DNA of 5,897 nucleotides from Terriglobia bacterium (GTDB lineage: Bacteria > Acidobacteriota > Terriglobia > UBA7540): the NCBI GenBank assembly GCA_030049455.1, contig JASIKV010000508.1, positions 1-5,897 on the forward strand, given 5' to 3'. Under the pieces are notes generated by a model. It was not told where the DNA came from. It saw only the letters and a program-made list of their open reading frames with translations, and did not search any database. Shown piece by piece: positions 5,891 to 5,897 of this stretch (position 1 is its first letter; each line of letters starts with the position of its first letter). The position numbers were made by a program, and so were the translations under genes.

Positions 5891-5897
5891 GCGGCCA

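Overview
The window is GC-rich and tightly packed, and every credible gene lies on the minus strand. It reads from the right edge to the left edge as: a GIDE-domain membrane protein, an unrecognised six-helix membrane protein, a YIP1-domain membrane protein, a secreted PQQ-type beta-propeller protein, and the N-terminal part of an M16 zinc peptidase that runs off the left edge. No rRNA, tRNA, CRISPR array, insertion sequence or attachment site was found. The base composition, and above all the beta-propeller protein (a signal peptide and a YHNDNARTGQN-type start, then an Ig-like domain broken by a membrane/lipobox segment), resemble soil Acidobacteriota (Terriglobia-like). That assignment is inference from family knowledge, not a search result.

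Layout in transcription order. Bases 5897-5085: a GIDE-domain protein with two N-terminal and one C-terminal membrane helices; its reading frame stays open to the window edge. Bases 5084-4980: a 105-base gap with a good sigma70-like promoter (near-consensus -10 TATACT) and a strong Shine-Dalgarno sequence. Bases 4979-4299: a six-helix membrane protein of unknown family. Only 18 bases later comes the YIP1-domain protein (4280-3456), so these two very likely form one operon. Bases 3455-3361: a 95-base gap with no convincing promoter, only a Shine-Dalgarno-like AAGGGG. Bases 3360-1186: the 724-residue beta-propeller/Ig protein. Bases 1185-999: a 187-base gap with a weak hairpin, a perfect TATAAT box and a GAGGAG ribosome site. 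Bases 998-1: the first 332 codons of an exported M16B peptidase with an intact HxxEH site.

Functionally there are two groups. The right half holds three integral-membrane proteins, two of which (GIDE and YIP1) belong to families best known from eukaryotic organelle membranes and membrane traffic; a shared role in envelope or membrane organisation is possible but unproven. The left half encodes two exported proteins, a propeller and a protease, each apparently a separate transcription unit. No clear new defence or mobile system is present. The most interesting points are the lipobox-containing membrane segment inside the Ig region of the propeller protein, the CxxC motif in the GIDE domain, the orphan six-helix protein paired with YIP1, and an inverted repeat that covers the ribosome site of an alternative YIP1 start.
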